Shown piece by piece: positions 1 to 8,729 of a DNA stretch of 64,000 nucleotides. The stretch's first letter is position 1. Each line of letters opens with the position of its first letter. A program made the position numbers and the translations under genes. The DNA lies in the NCBI GenBank assembly GCA_963850205.1, contig CAWKKJ010000024.1:1-64000 (forward strand), given 5' to 3'. Under the pieces are notes generated by a model. The model did not search any database. It was not told the DNA's origin and saw nothing but the letters and a program-made list of their open reading frames with translations. The stretch is from JACVRW01 sp963850205 (GTDB lineage: Bacteria; Actinomycetota; Thermoleophilia; Solirubrobacterales; Thermoleophilaceae).

Positions 1-757
1 ACACGTAAGCTCGCGGTCGTGCCGGCCTACAACGAGGCCGCGTGCGTGGGAGGACGTCGTGCACGGCCTGCACAAGCACGCGCCCGACTACGACGTGCTC
101 GTCGTGGACGACGGCTCGACCGATTCGACTGCACTCGAGGCCGAGGCCGCCGGGGCGCGGGTGGTGCGACACCCGTTCAACCTGGGGATCGGCGGCACGG
201 TGCAGTCCGGCTTCACGTTCGCCATGCGCAACGGCTACGACTACCTCGTTCAGGTCGACGGGGACGGCCAGCACGACCCGGCGGAGATCCCGAAGCTGGA
301 GCGGGCGATGCTCGAGGAGAACGTGGACATGGTGTGCGGGTCACGGTTCATGAGCACCGATCCCGACCACCAGTATCCGGCGCCGGTCAGCCGGCGTACT
401 GGGATTCACCTCTTCTCCTTTTTGCTCTCGCGCGTCCTTCGCCAGCGGGTCAGCGACCCGACCTCCGGTTTCCGCCTCTACAACCGTCGCGCGATTGGCG
501 TGTTCGCCCGCGACTATCCCCATGACTATCCCGAGGTCGAAGCGGTCCTGATGGTCCACGGCCACCGCCTGCGCATGTGCGAGGTGCCGGTGCGCATGTT
601 CCTCCGCGGCGGGGGCGTGTCCTCGATCACGGGCACGGGCAAGTCCGCCTACTACATGGTGAAGGTCCTGCTGGCGATCTTCGTGGGGCTCGCCCGGCGG
701 CGGACGTCGATTGAACCGGGCGACACGGCCCCGGTTGCCGCGGAGCCCGGCATCTGA
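1..757 (+). CDS. Glycosyltransferase family 2 (dolichyl-phosphate-mannose-synthase-like), 5'-partial and frameshifted
   Basis: Transfers a sugar from an activated donor, probably to a polyprenyl phosphate or growing glycan on the cytoplasmic membrane face. The GT-A fold is visible: PAYNEAA near the start, VVDDGSTDST, and the acidic VDGDGQHDP that binds metal and nucleotide, then SDPTSGFRLYNR, typical of DPM1/GtrB-like enzymes. There is no C-terminal membrane domain. The gene begins before the window. The first ~16 codons are in frame 1 and the rest in frame 2, so one extra base lies at about 48-56; this looks like an indel, not a real start at 59. The stop overlaps the ATG of the next gene (TGATG). 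A GT2 followed by a DUF2304 protein is a recurrent pair in polysaccharide loci. Confidence 0.85.
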   Translation, partial: HVSSRSCRPTTRPRAWEDVVHGLHKHAPDYDVLVVDDGSTDSTALEAEAAGARVVRHPFNLGIGGTVQSGFTFAMRNGYDYLVQVDGDGQHDPAEIPKLERAMLEENVDMVCGSRFMSTDPDHQYPAPVSRRTGIHLFSFLLSRVLRQRVSDPTSGFRLYNRRAIGVFARDYPHDYPEVEAVLMVHGHRLRMCEVPVRMFLRGGGVSSITGTGKSAYYMVKVLLAIFVGLARRRTSIEPGDTAPVAAEPGI

Positions 758-1157
758 TGGACGTCCGCATCCAGATCGTGGCGATCGCCGCCGCCACGGG
801 CCTGATCGTCGTTCTCCTGGAGCTGGTGCGCCGTCGCAGGCTGCTTGAGCGCTATGCGCTGCTGTGGCTGTTCAGCGCCCTCGTTCTGCTCGGGCTGGCG
901 GTGTGGCGCGATCTGCTCGGGTGGGTGGCGAGTGCGCTCGGCGTGGCCTACCCCCGAACGCGCTGTTCCTCATCGCCTTCGGCTTCGTGCTGGTGCTGCT
1001 GCTCCACTTCTCGCTCGCCGTATCGCGCCTCTCCGACCAATCGAAGGTGCTTGCACAACGGCTAGCCCTACTCGAGGAGCGCCTCGGCCGTCGTGAGAAG
1101 CAGGTCGAGGCCGAACCCGCGTCGGAGCGCGAGCTGGAAGTTTCGATCAGGGACTAA
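757..1157 (+). CDS. DUF2304 membrane protein (frameshifted)
   Basis: Small integral membrane protein of the DUF2304 family, usually encoded beside a DPM-like GT2, as here; its biochemical role is unknown. The N-terminal helix (IQIVAIAAATGLIVVLLEL), a basic loop, a second helix (LLWLFSALVLLGLAVW) and a third (ALFLIAFGFVLVLLLHFSLA) are followed by a charged coiled-coil-like tail (LAQRLALLEERLGRREKQ). The third helix and tail are in another frame (864-1157). The break falls in a run of five C at about 952-956; one more C restores GVAYPPNALFLIAF, so this is probably a homopolymer deletion. About 134 aa when repaired, normal for the family. Translationally coupled to the upstream GT2. Confidence 0.75.
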
Positions 1158-1160
1158 CCG

Positions 1161-2705
1161 CTACGACCGACGCCGGACGATCCCGCGTACCAGCGCCCGT
1201 TCATCTGACCTCAGCACCAGGACGTAGAACGCGCCCCAGTAGGCCAGCACGCCGCCCACCGCGGCGCCGAGCACCGCCACCAGCGTCGCGGGCTCGGCGG
1301 CGAGCCTGAGCCCCACCAGAGCCGCGGCCAGCGCCGCCCCCAGCGCGTAGGCAGGCAGCCAGGCCGTCCGGGCCAGCTCCCCCAGCCGCACGCCGCCGCC
1401 GGCCCGCAGCCCCACCCCCAGCAGCAGCGGGAAGGCCAGCAGGAAGGGGATCGCCGTGGCCAGGGCGGGCCCCTCCAGCTCGAGCGAGGGCGTGAGCGCC
1501 AGCGCGAGCACCAGGTTCAGCGCGGCCACCAGGATGTAGATGCGCGCCGCGTAGCGGGCGGCGCCGGCGCCGACGAGGAAGCCGGGCGTGACCACCAGGC
1601 CGCCGTAGAGCAGCCAGTAGGAGACGAGGATGGTGAGCGCGGTGGCGCCGCCGCCGTAGCGGTCGCCCAGCCACACGTCGAGGATCGGCTCGGCCAGGGC
1701 CATCAGGGTCACGCAGAGGGGGACGAACAGGGCGAGCGTGTAGCGGGTGCCGCGCAGCGTCAGCTGGCGCAGTCGCTCGCGGTCACCGGTGGCGGCGTAG
1801 CGCGAGGCCGTGGGCACCACCGGCACCGACAGCGCCCCGCCCAGGGAGTAGATGAGGTTGTGGGCCCGCACGGGCCCCTCGTAGAGCCCCACCGATGCGG
1901 GCCGAGCCGAACGCGCCCAGGATCACCCGCTGGAAGCCGTACATGAAGAGGTTGGAGAGCTCGATCACCAGCAGGTAGCCGGCGGTGGGGACGATGGTCA
2001 TGGCCCGCCGGCGGGTGACCGCGCCGCGCTCCAGCCAGTAGGGCAGCGCGCGGCGGCGGACCACCACGGCCGAGAAGAGGCCGGATCAGCAGCGGCAACG
2101 CCCCGCTGCAGGCGATCACCGCCCCCAGCGAGGCGCCGGAGAGGATCAGCGCGAGCATCAGCGCCAGGTAGGTGAGCACGGCCAAGATCTCGTTGCTGGC
2201 GGCGCGGACGAAGAGCCGCTCGGCCCGCAGGGCGTCGAGGTAGACCGAGACGGCGATGCCGACGCCGGTCAGCGCCCCGAGGCCTATGCCCCCGATGCGA
2301 GCGTCGCGGGCCAGCTGGCCTTCGAGGATCAGGGCGGCGATGGCGACCGCAGCCCCCGCGACCAGGAGCCCGGTGACCAGGCCCACGCCCGCGTACAGGG
2401 CGGCGGCGGCGGAGAACACCCGCGCCCGCTCGCGCGGCTCGGTGGCCGCGGCCATGGCCCGCACCGCGGACGCGGCCACGCTGTTGCGCAGCACCAGCAG
2501 GTACCCGGCCAGCGACGCCACCAGGCCGTAGGCGCCCAGCTCCGCTACCGACAGTCGCCGGGCGAGGATCGTGACGATCACGAGCAGGGCCAAGCAGCCC
2601 GCTGCCCTGGGCGAGCGCCTGGATGAGCGCGCCCGAGGCCAGGAGGCGGGCCTCGCCGGGCCCTGGCCCACCCTGGTCGGACTGCGCAACCCCGGCGGGA
2701 GACAC
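1161..2705 (-). CDS. Polysaccharide flippase (Wzx/MATE-like), three frameshifts
   Basis: Multi-pass membrane protein resembling lipid-linked oligosaccharide flippases, which would move undecaprenyl-linked repeat units across the membrane. Pieces in order are LLASGALIQALAQGSG (start GTG at 2705), then LLVIVTILARRLSVAELGAYG with a long helical run, then AMTIVPTAGYLLVIELSNLFMYGFQRVILGAFG, then GLYEGPVRAHNLIYSLGGALS to the C-terminus. Pieces join only by changing frame at about 2590-2605, 2075-2085 and 1888-1895. Each junction is short and keeps family-typical order, so nothing large is missing; the product would be about 510 aa with 12-14 helices, normal for Wzx. Converges with the DUF2304 gene. 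Either a pseudogene or a badly called stretch of sequence. Confidence 0.7.
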
Positions 2706-2776
2706 GGTTTGTCACCTTAGTGCCCGCCCCGGCGCGCTCCGGGCGCGCCGGGCACCTCGGTACCCTCCCGCCCGTC

Positions 2777-3565
2777 GTGACCGTTTCCTCCCCCGCCAGC
2801 CCTCAAGCGAGCGCCGTCCGCACGCGCGCCATCCTGGGCGTGCCGGTGGCGATGACCGATTACGGCGAGGCCGTCGAGGTGATGGACGGCCTGGTGGAGA
2901 AGCGCGAGCGCGGCTACGTCTGTGCCGCTCCCGTCCACGCGCTCATGGTGGCCCAGGACGACCCCGAGATGCTCGGGGCCCTTCGCCGCTCCACCCTTGT
3001 GGTTCCCGACGGGATGCCGCTGGTGTGGGCGGCCAACCTCCTGGGCGAGGGCCTCGAGGACCGCGTGTACGGCCCGGAGCTGATGCTGCGCTACAGCGCG
3101 CGCTGCGCCGAGCGCGGTCGCCGCGTGTGGCTCTACGGGGGCCGCGATCAGGTCTCCCTGGATCAGCTGGCCCTCGGGCTGCGGCGCCGGCTGCCTGATC
3201 TCAACATCGTGGGCGGGCACTCGCCGCCGTTCCGGCCGCTCGACGCCCAGGAGGAGGACGCGCTGGTCGAGCAGATCAACGAGGCCGAGCCGGACGTGCT
3301 GTGGGTCGGCATCGGGGTGCCCAAGCAGGAGAAGTGGATGGCCCGTATGCGTGAGCGCCTGGAGGTGCCGGTGATGTGCGGCGTGGGCGCGGCCTTCGAC
3401 TTCCACGCGGGCAACGTGTCGATGGCCCCGCGCTGGATGCAGGACCGCGGCCTGGAGTGGCTCTACCGCGCCGCGCAGGAGCCACGGCGGCTTCTGCCCC
3501 GCTACCTCAGCACCAACCCGCGCTTCCTGTTGGCGTTCGCACGCCAGTATCTGAAGGAGCGATGA
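2777..3565 (+). CDS. WecG/TagA/CpsF family glycosyltransferase
   Basis: GT26-family enzyme that adds N-acetylmannosamine, its uronic acid or a related sugar to a lipid-linked first sugar in surface-polysaccharide or teichoic-acid linkage synthesis. Family signatures are clear: VPDGMPLVWAANL near residue 75, DVLWVGIGVPKQEKWM, GVGAAFDFHAG and the C-terminal QDRGLEWLYRAAQEPRRLLPRY. I chose the GTG at 2777 because it gives about 262 aa, normal for the family; an in-frame start at 2720 would add a low-complexity leader. Its stop overlaps the ATG of the next gene (ATGA), so the two are probably co-translated. The neighbouring nucleotide-sugar dehydrogenase resembles WecC, which fits an acetylated aminosugar substrate, but the exact sugar is not decidable here. 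Confidence 0.85.
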   Translation: MTVSSPASPQASAVRTRAILGVPVAMTDYGEAVEVMDGLVEKRERGYVCAAPVHALMVAQDDPEMLGALRRSTLVVPDGMPLVWAANLLGEGLEDRVYGPELMLRYSARCAERGRRVWLYGGRDQVSLDQLALGLRRRLPDLNIVGGHSPPFRPLDAQEEDALVEQINEAEPDVLWVGIGVPKQEKWMARMRERLEVPVMCGVGAAFDFHAGNVSMAPRWMQDRGLEWLYRAAQEPRRLLPRYLSTNPRFLLAFARQYLKER

Positions 3566-4797
3566 CCCAGAGCGTCGCGGTCGTGGGGCTCGGCCGGGTG
3601 GGCCTCCCGCTGGCCCTCTCGTTCGCCGATCGTGGTCTCAACGTGGTGGGGGTCGAGCGCGAGGACGTGGTGCTGGCCCAGCTCAACGCCGGCAACATGC
3701 CCTTCCGCGAGACCGGCACGCAGGAGCTGCTGGAGCGGGTGCTCGAGGGCGGCAACTTCCGTCGTACGCGCAGCGTGCAGGACGCGGCCGCCGCCGATCA
3801 CATCGTGCTCACCCTGCACACGCCGTCGCACGTGCACATCGAGATCGACATCGCGGGGATCCGCGGAGTGATCGACGACCTGCTGCCCGTCCTGCGCGAG
3901 GGCCAGTCGCTGATCCTGCGCTCCACCGTCGCCCCCGGCACCACGGAGTGGGTGGCGGGCTACATCGAGCAGCGGCGGGGCTTCAGCGTCGGCGAGGACC
4001 TGTTCGTGGCCCACGTGCCGGAGCGCATCGCCGAGAACCACTTCGTGGAGGAGATCGCCACGCTGCCCTGCATCGTGGGCGGGGTCGGTGAGGGCTCCGG
4101 CACCCGGGCGGCCGAGCTGTTCGAGGTCTTCGGCACCGAGATCGTGCAGACCACTCCCACCGAGGCGGAGCTGGCCAAGATCTGGACCAACATCCTGCGC
4201 TACACGCAGTTCGCGCTGCCGAACCTCCTGATGATGGAGTGCGAGCAGTACGGCGCGAACGTGTTCGAGGTGATCGAGCTGATCAATCACGATTACCCGC
4301 GCGGCGGGATGGCGGCACCGGGGCTCACCGGGGGAGCCTGCCTGCGCAAGGACTTCACCTTCTCCGAGGAGCGCTCCAGCGGGCCGGGCATGCTGCTCGC
4401 CGTCTCGCGGGTGCACGAGACGGTGCCGCTCTTCCTGGTGAAGGGGCTCAAGTCGCGGCTGGGAGGCTCCCTGCGCGATCTCAAGGTGGCGGTGCTCGGC
4501 CTCACCTTCAAGCGCGACTCGGACGACGTGCGCGACTCACTGTCCTACAAGCTCGTCCGCATGCTGGAGCGCGAGCTGGCCCACGTGGCCCGCCATGACC
4601 CCAACGTGCCCGCCGAGTCGGAGCCGCTGGACAGCGCGCTAGAGGGCGCCGACGCCGTGGTGATCGCCACCAACCACTCCGTCTTCGAGGGTCTGGCCTC
4701 CCGGCTGCCCGAGGGCACCCTGCTGGCCGACCCCTGGAACGTGACCGGCGCCGGCCAGGTGTTCGGCACGGTGCGCGAGCGCGCCGCGGTCGAGTGA
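3562..4797 (+). CDS. UDP-sugar 6-dehydrogenase (WecC/UDP-glucose dehydrogenase family)
   Basis: Oxidises a UDP-hexose or UDP-HexNAc to the uronic acid with two NAD+, supplying an acidic sugar for the polysaccharide. The NAD-binding Rossmann motif VVGLGRVGLPLA lies at residues 7-18. RSTVAPGTTE follows at 120, HVPERIAE at 151, and the catalytic cysteine is C260 in GGACLRKD. The C-terminal UDP-binding domain has LGLTFKRDSDDVRDS at 312-326. Full length at 411 aa. The GGACLRKD and HVPER motifs place it among the UDP-ManNAc/GlcNAc-type enzymes as readily as UDP-glucose dehydrogenase. The start overlaps the upstream stop, and its own stop overlaps the next GTG, in a tightly coupled run. Confidence 0.88.
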   Translation: MTQSVAVVGLGRVGLPLALSFADRGLNVVGVEREDVVLAQLNAGNMPFRETGTQELLERVLEGGNFRRTRSVQDAAAADHIVLTLHTPSHVHIEIDIAGIRGVIDDLLPVLREGQSLILRSTVAPGTTEWVAGYIEQRRGFSVGEDLFVAHVPERIAENHFVEEIATLPCIVGGVGEGSGTRAAELFEVFGTEIVQTTPTEAELAKIWTNILRYTQFALPNLLMMECEQYGANVFEVIELINHDYPRGGMAAPGLTGGACLRKDFTFSEERSSGPGMLLAVSRVHETVPLFLVKGLKSRLGGSLRDLKVAVLGLTFKRDSDDVRDSLSYKLVRMLERELAHVARHDPNVPAESEPLDSALEGADAVVIATNHSVFEGLASRLPEGTLLADPWNVTGAGQVFGTVRERAAVE

Positions 4798-5771
4798 CCT
4801 CCGCCCGGGTGCTCGTCACCGGCGGCGCCGGCACCATCGGCAGCGCGGTGGTGCGCCGGCTCACGGACGAACCGGAGGTGGTGATCCGGGTCTCCGACCA
4901 GCGCGAGGTGCCGGATTGGATGCGGGCGGCCAACGAGGTGCACACCGGCAACCTCCTGGACCCGCTCGAGGCCGGCGCGGCGGTCGATGGCTGCACCCAC
5001 GTGATCCACCTGGCCGCGATCGTGGGCGGGATCGCCAACTTCCACCGGCTGCCGCACACGCTGCTCGAGGTGAACACCGGGCTCTACAACGCCGTGTTCC
5101 GCGCGGCCCTGCAGCGGCGTGTGGAGCGGCTGGTCTACGTCTCCTCGTCGATGGTCTTCGAGCGGGCCACGGTGTTCCCGACGCCCGAGGAGCACCTGCC
5201 CGACTGCCCGCCGCCGCGCTCGGCCTACGGCTTCTCGAAGTTGGCCGGCGAGGTCTACTGCCGCGCGCTGCACGCCGAGCACGGCCTCCCCTTCACCATC
5301 TGCCGGCCCTTCAACGCCTACGGCCCCGGCGAGCTGCCGGACGCCGAGCCCGGCATCGCCCACGCCGTACCCGACCTCATCGGCAAGGTGCTGGCCGGAG
5401 CCCGGCCGCTCCCGCTCTTTGGCTCGGGCGAGCAGACGCGCACCCTCACCCACGTGGACGACATCGCCGACGGCATCGTCACGGCCATGACCCATCCCGC
5501 CGCCGAGAACGAGGACTTCAACATCTCCGCCGTCGAGGAACGGACCATGGCCGAGATCGCGGCCCTGATCTGGGAGGCCTGCGGCGAGGACCCGGCCACC
5601 CTCGAGCTGGAGCACCTGCCCTCGTTCGAGGTCGACGTGCAGCGGCGCTGGCCCTCGGTGGAGAAGGCCCGCCGGCTGCTGGGCTGGGAGGCGCGGGTGG
5701 ACCTGCGCGACGGCTTGGCCGCGACCGTGGAGTGGCTGCGCGAGCAGGAGCTCGCGCCCCCGCGGGCGTGA
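4794..5771 (+). CDS. NAD-dependent epimerase/dehydratase (extended SDR)
   Basis: Nucleotide-sugar-modifying extended SDR, probably acting on a UDP- or GDP-sugar. The glycine-rich VTGGAGTIGSAVVRRL starts at residue 8, YVSSSMVFER carries the conserved serine region, and YGFSKLAGE holds the catalytic Tyr-x-x-x-Lys. CRPFNAYGPGE and THVDDIADGI are typical of UDP-glucose 4-epimerase and UDP-glucuronate decarboxylase relatives. 325 aa, full length. The GTG start is within GTGA overlapping the dehydrogenase stop. Since the gene follows a sugar dehydrogenase it may epimerise or decarboxylate that product; this is inference from position only. Confidence 0.82.
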   Translation: MTSARVLVTGGAGTIGSAVVRRLTDEPEVVIRVSDQREVPDWMRAANEVHTGNLLDPLEAGAAVDGCTHVIHLAAIVGGIANFHRLPHTLLEVNTGLYNAVFRAALQRRVERLVYVSSSMVFERATVFPTPEEHLPDCPPPRSAYGFSKLAGEVYCRALHAEHGLPFTICRPFNAYGPGELPDAEPGIAHAVPDLIGKVLAGARPLPLFGSGEQTRTLTHVDDIADGIVTAMTHPAAENEDFNISAVEERTMAEIAALIWEACGEDPATLELEHLPSFEVDVQRRWPSVEKARRLLGWEARVDLRDGLAATVEWLREQELAPPRA

Positions 5772-6660
5772 GCGGCGCCTTCGTCACCGGCGGCGCGGGG
5801 TTCGCGGGCGGTCACCTGCTCCGGTTGCTGGACGACGCGACAGCTCCAGACCGCGACGAGCTGGACCTGCTCGACGCGCCGGCCGTGGGGGAGGCGCTGG
5901 CGGCGGCGCAACCCGAGGCGGTCTTTCACCTGGCCGCGCTGGCCTCGGTGGGGCGCTCGTGGGAGGAGCCGGCCGAGACGCTGGAGCAGAACCTGCGGAT
6001 GACGCTGAACCTGCTCGAGGCCGTGAGGGCGCACGCGCCGGAGGCCGCGGTGCTGGTGGCGAGCTCGAGCGAGGTCTACGGTCCGCCGGAGCGCTGCCGG
6101 TGACCGAGGACGCGCCGCTGCGCCCGCAGAACCCGTACGCGGTCTCCAAGGGCGCCTGCGAGCTGCTGGCCGGCCAGTACGCCGATGCCTTCGGCCTGCG
6201 CGTGGTCCGCACCCGGGCCTTCAACCACGCCGGCCCGGGACAGCAGGCCGACTACGTGCTGGGCACGCTCACCCGCCAGGTGGCGGAGGCCGAGGCCGCC
6301 GGAGCCGACGAGGTGGTGCTGCGCACCGGCAACCCCGGCTCGGCTCGCGACTTCACCGACGTGCGCGACGTGGTGCGGGCCTACGTCGAGGCTGCCGGCC
6401 TTCCCCCGGCGGCCTACAACGTGTGCAGCGGCCGCGCCGTGAGCGTGCGCGAGCTGGTGGAGCTGGTGGGCCGGGCCGCCGCGTTGCCGGTGCGTCACGA
6501 GGTCGACCCGGCCCGGATGCGCCGCCACGACGTACCCGAGGTGCGGGGCTCGGCCGAGCGGCTGCGGGGAGCCTGCGGCTGGGAGCCGGAGATCCCGCTC
6601 GAGCGGACCGTGGCCGACGCCCTGGAGGCGTGGCGGAGCACGCTGAGCCCGCGTTCATGA
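5768..6660 (+). CDS. GDP-4-keto-6-deoxymannose reductase-like SDR (RMD-like), frameshifted
   Basis: Likely reduces the 4-keto product of Gmd to GDP-rhamnose. The N-terminus has FVTGGAGFAGGHLLRLL, then FHLAALASVGRSWEEP and VLVASSSEVYG. After a break the other frame continues with LRPQNPYAVSKGACE (Tyr-x-x-x-Lys) and RAFNHAGPGQ, which is close to the NHTGPGQ hallmark of RMD proteins. The frame changes at about 6085-6100 (VYGPPE to LPVTEDAPLRP) and looks like a single-base loss; repaired length is about 297 aa, normal. Start is GTG at 5768, overlapping the upstream stop. A gmd gene 1.1 kb downstream supports the assignment. A generic dTDP- or GDP-sugar reductase remains possible. Confidence 0.72.
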
Positions 6661-7739
6661 GCGAGGCGGGCCCCGCCCTCGGCGTGGTGATCGTCACCCA
6701 CAACAACGCCAGGCAGATCGAAGGCCTGCTCGAGGCCCTTGCCGGCCAGCTCCGAGAGGGAGACGAGCTCGTCGTTGTGGACAACGCGTCCGCCGACGAA
6801 ACGAGGGAGGTCGTCCGTGCGGCTGCGCCCGGGGCGCGTCTGCGTGCGCTTCCGCGCAACATCGGATTCGCAGGCGGCGGCAATGCCGGAGCCGGTGAAA
6901 CCGCTGCGCCACTCCTGCTGTTCCTGAATCCCGATTCCCGACCCGCGCTTGGATGCCTCGACGCCCTCCGCCGGACGGCAGTCGAGCGCCCGGGTTGGGG
7001 CGCATGGCAGCCGCTCGTGACCATGGCCGGCGGCACGAAGATCAACACCGCGGGCAACGTGACCCACTTCCTGGGGATGGGCTGGGCAGGACGCTGCGGC
7101 GAAGGGGTGGCCGCTGCCCCTCGCGAGCCCGCGGAGGTGGACTTCGCCTCCGGCGCGGCACTCGCTGTGCGCCGGGAGGCCTGGACCGGTGTGGGGGGCT
7201 TCGACGCGCGCTACTTCATGTACGGCGAGGACCTCGATCTCGGCCTGCGTTTGTGGCTGACGGGGTGGGCGGTGGGGTTGGAGCCTCGCGCGCGGGTGGA
7301 GCACGAGTACGACTTCTTCAAGGGCGAGCAGAAGTGGTTCCTGCTGGAGCGCAATCGCTGGTGGACAGTCCTCAGCGACTATCCGACCGCGCTCCTTGCC
7401 CCGCTGATCCCGGTGCTTGTGGCCGCGGAGGTCGCGGTGCTCACCATCGCGGCTCGAGAGGGTTGGACGGGGGCAAAGCTCCGTTCGCAGGCCGCCGTGA
7501 TCCGCGGGCTGCCGGCAATTCTGCGTCGTCGGCGACAGGTCCAGGCGATCCGAACGGTCGGGGTGGCTGAGGTCGCAGCGCATCTCTCGGCGAGCCTCGA
7601 TAGCCCCTTCCTCGCGGGTATGGCGCGTCTACCGGTTCTCCCGGGCCTCCAACGAACCTACTGGTCCGCCGTGCGAGCGTTGCTGAGGTCGAGGTCGCGA
7701 GAGATGGTGCCGCCAAGCGATAGCCTGCTTCGCCGCTGA
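6657..7739 (+). CDS. Glycosyltransferase family 2 (rhamnosyltransferase-like, WbbL/GT2)
   Basis: Cytoplasmic glycosyltransferase that probably adds rhamnose or another deoxyhexose to the lipid-linked repeat unit. It begins VVIVTHNNARQ, followed by VVVDNASADET, RNIGFAGGGNAG and FLNPDSRP (the Asp-x-Asp-like site), then YFMYGEDLDLGLRLWL near residue 190; this order is typical of WbbL-type rhamnosyltransferases. A hydrophobic stretch (ALLAPLIPVLVAAEVAVLTIAA) near residue 250 suggests membrane association. 360 aa. The ATG overlaps the upstream TGA, and the stop overlaps the gmd ATG (TGATG). Rhamnose specificity is inferred from similarity and from gmd/rmd next door. Confidence 0.82.
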   Translation: MSEAGPALGVVIVTHNNARQIEGLLEALAGQLREGDELVVVDNASADETREVVRAAAPGARLRALPRNIGFAGGGNAGAGETAAPLLLFLNPDSRPALGCLDALRRTAVERPGWGAWQPLVTMAGGTKINTAGNVTHFLGMGWAGRCGEGVAAAPREPAEVDFASGAALAVRREAWTGVGGFDARYFMYGEDLDLGLRLWLTGWAVGLEPRARVEHEYDFFKGEQKWFLLERNRWWTVLSDYPTALLAPLIPVLVAAEVAVLTIAAREGWTGAKLRSQAAVIRGLPAILRRRRQVQAIRTVGVAEVAAHLSASLDSPFLAGMARLPVLPGLQRTYWSAVRALLRSRSREMVPPSDSLLRR

Positions 7740-8728
7740 TGGCTACCCGGCGCGCATTGATCACCGGCATCACCGGTCAGGACGGGTCACATCTGGCCGA
7801 CCTCCTCCTGGAGAAGGGCTACGAGGTGCACGGCATGGTGCGCCGCGCCTCCACGGAGACCTTCCAGCGCCTCGCCCATATCCGGGACGATCTCGTGCTC
7901 CACACCGGCGACCTGCTGGATCAGCGCTCGCTGACGGATGTGCTGCGCGACTGCGAGCCGGACGAGATCTACAACCTGGCCGCCATGTCGTTCGTAGCGG
8001 CGTCCTGGTCGCAGCCCACGCTGACCGCCGAGTTCACGGCCGTGGGCGTCACGCGGATGCTGGAGGCGATGCGCGAGGTGGTGCCCCAGGCGCGCTTCTA
8101 CCAGGCCTCCTCGTCCGAGATGTTCGGGAAGGTCCGCGAGGTCCCGCAGCGCGAGTCCACCCCGTTCTATCCCCGCTCGCCCTATGGCGTGGCCAAGTGC
8201 TACGGGCACTTCATCACGGTGAATTATCGCGAGTCATATGGCCTTTTTGCCTGCTCAGGGATACTTTTCAACCACGAAGGGCCTCGCCGCGGGCTGGAGT
8301 TCGTCACCCGCAAGGTCACCCACGGCGCGGCCGCCATCAAGCTCGGCCTCCGCGACGAGCTGGCCCTCGGGAACCTCGACGCCGAGCGCGACTGGGGCTA
8401 CGCCAAGGACTACGTCGAGGCCATGTGGCTGATGCTGCAGCAGGACGTTCCGGAGGACTTCGTGATCGCCACCGGGCAGGCCCACAGCGTGCGGCGCCTG
8501 GTGGAGGTGGCCTTCGAGCACGTCGGGCTCGACCCCGAGCGCCACGTGCGCATCGACCCGCAGTTCATGCGGCCGGCCGAGGTGGAGCACCTCATCGGGG
8601 ACTACACCAAGGCGCGTGAGCAGCTGGGCTGGGAGCCCCGTACGAGCTTCGAGGAGATGATCAGGCTGATGGTCGACACGGACCTCGAGCTGCTCTCGAG
8701 TGGGGTGCCCACCAAGCAGGCGGGCTGA
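7739..8728 (+). CDS. gmd: GDP-mannose 4,6-dehydratase
   Basis: Converts GDP-D-mannose to GDP-4-keto-6-deoxy-D-mannose, the branch point for GDP-rhamnose, GDP-fucose and related sugars. Diagnostic motifs are ALITGITGQDGSHLADLLLE (NADP-binding), MVRRASTETF, YQASSSEMFG, and YPRSPYGVAKCYGHFITVNY with the catalytic Tyr and Lys, followed by ILFNHEGPRRG; these are close to other bacterial Gmd proteins. 329 aa, full length. The start is coupled to the upstream GT2 by TGATG. With the RMD-like reductase at 5768-6660 it would yield GDP-rhamnose; no GDP-fucose synthase was seen in the window. Confidence 0.93.
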   Translation: MATRRALITGITGQDGSHLADLLLEKGYEVHGMVRRASTETFQRLAHIRDDLVLHTGDLLDQRSLTDVLRDCEPDEIYNLAAMSFVAASWSQPTLTAEFTAVGVTRMLEAMREVVPQARFYQASSSEMFGKVREVPQRESTPFYPRSPYGVAKCYGHFITVNYRESYGLFACSGILFNHEGPRRGLEFVTRKVTHGAAAIKLGLRDELALGNLDAERDWGYAKDYVEAMWLMLQQDVPEDFVIATGQAHSVRRLVEVAFEHVGLDPERHVRIDPQFMRPAEVEHLIGDYTKAREQLGWEPRTSFEEMIRLMVDTDLELLSSGVPTKQAG

Positions 8729-8729
8729 C

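Noticed and set aside
2720..2776. Earlier start (2720) for the WecG/TagA-like gene
   Set aside because: Adds a Pro/Gly-rich leader without family similarity; GTG 2777 gives the normal length.
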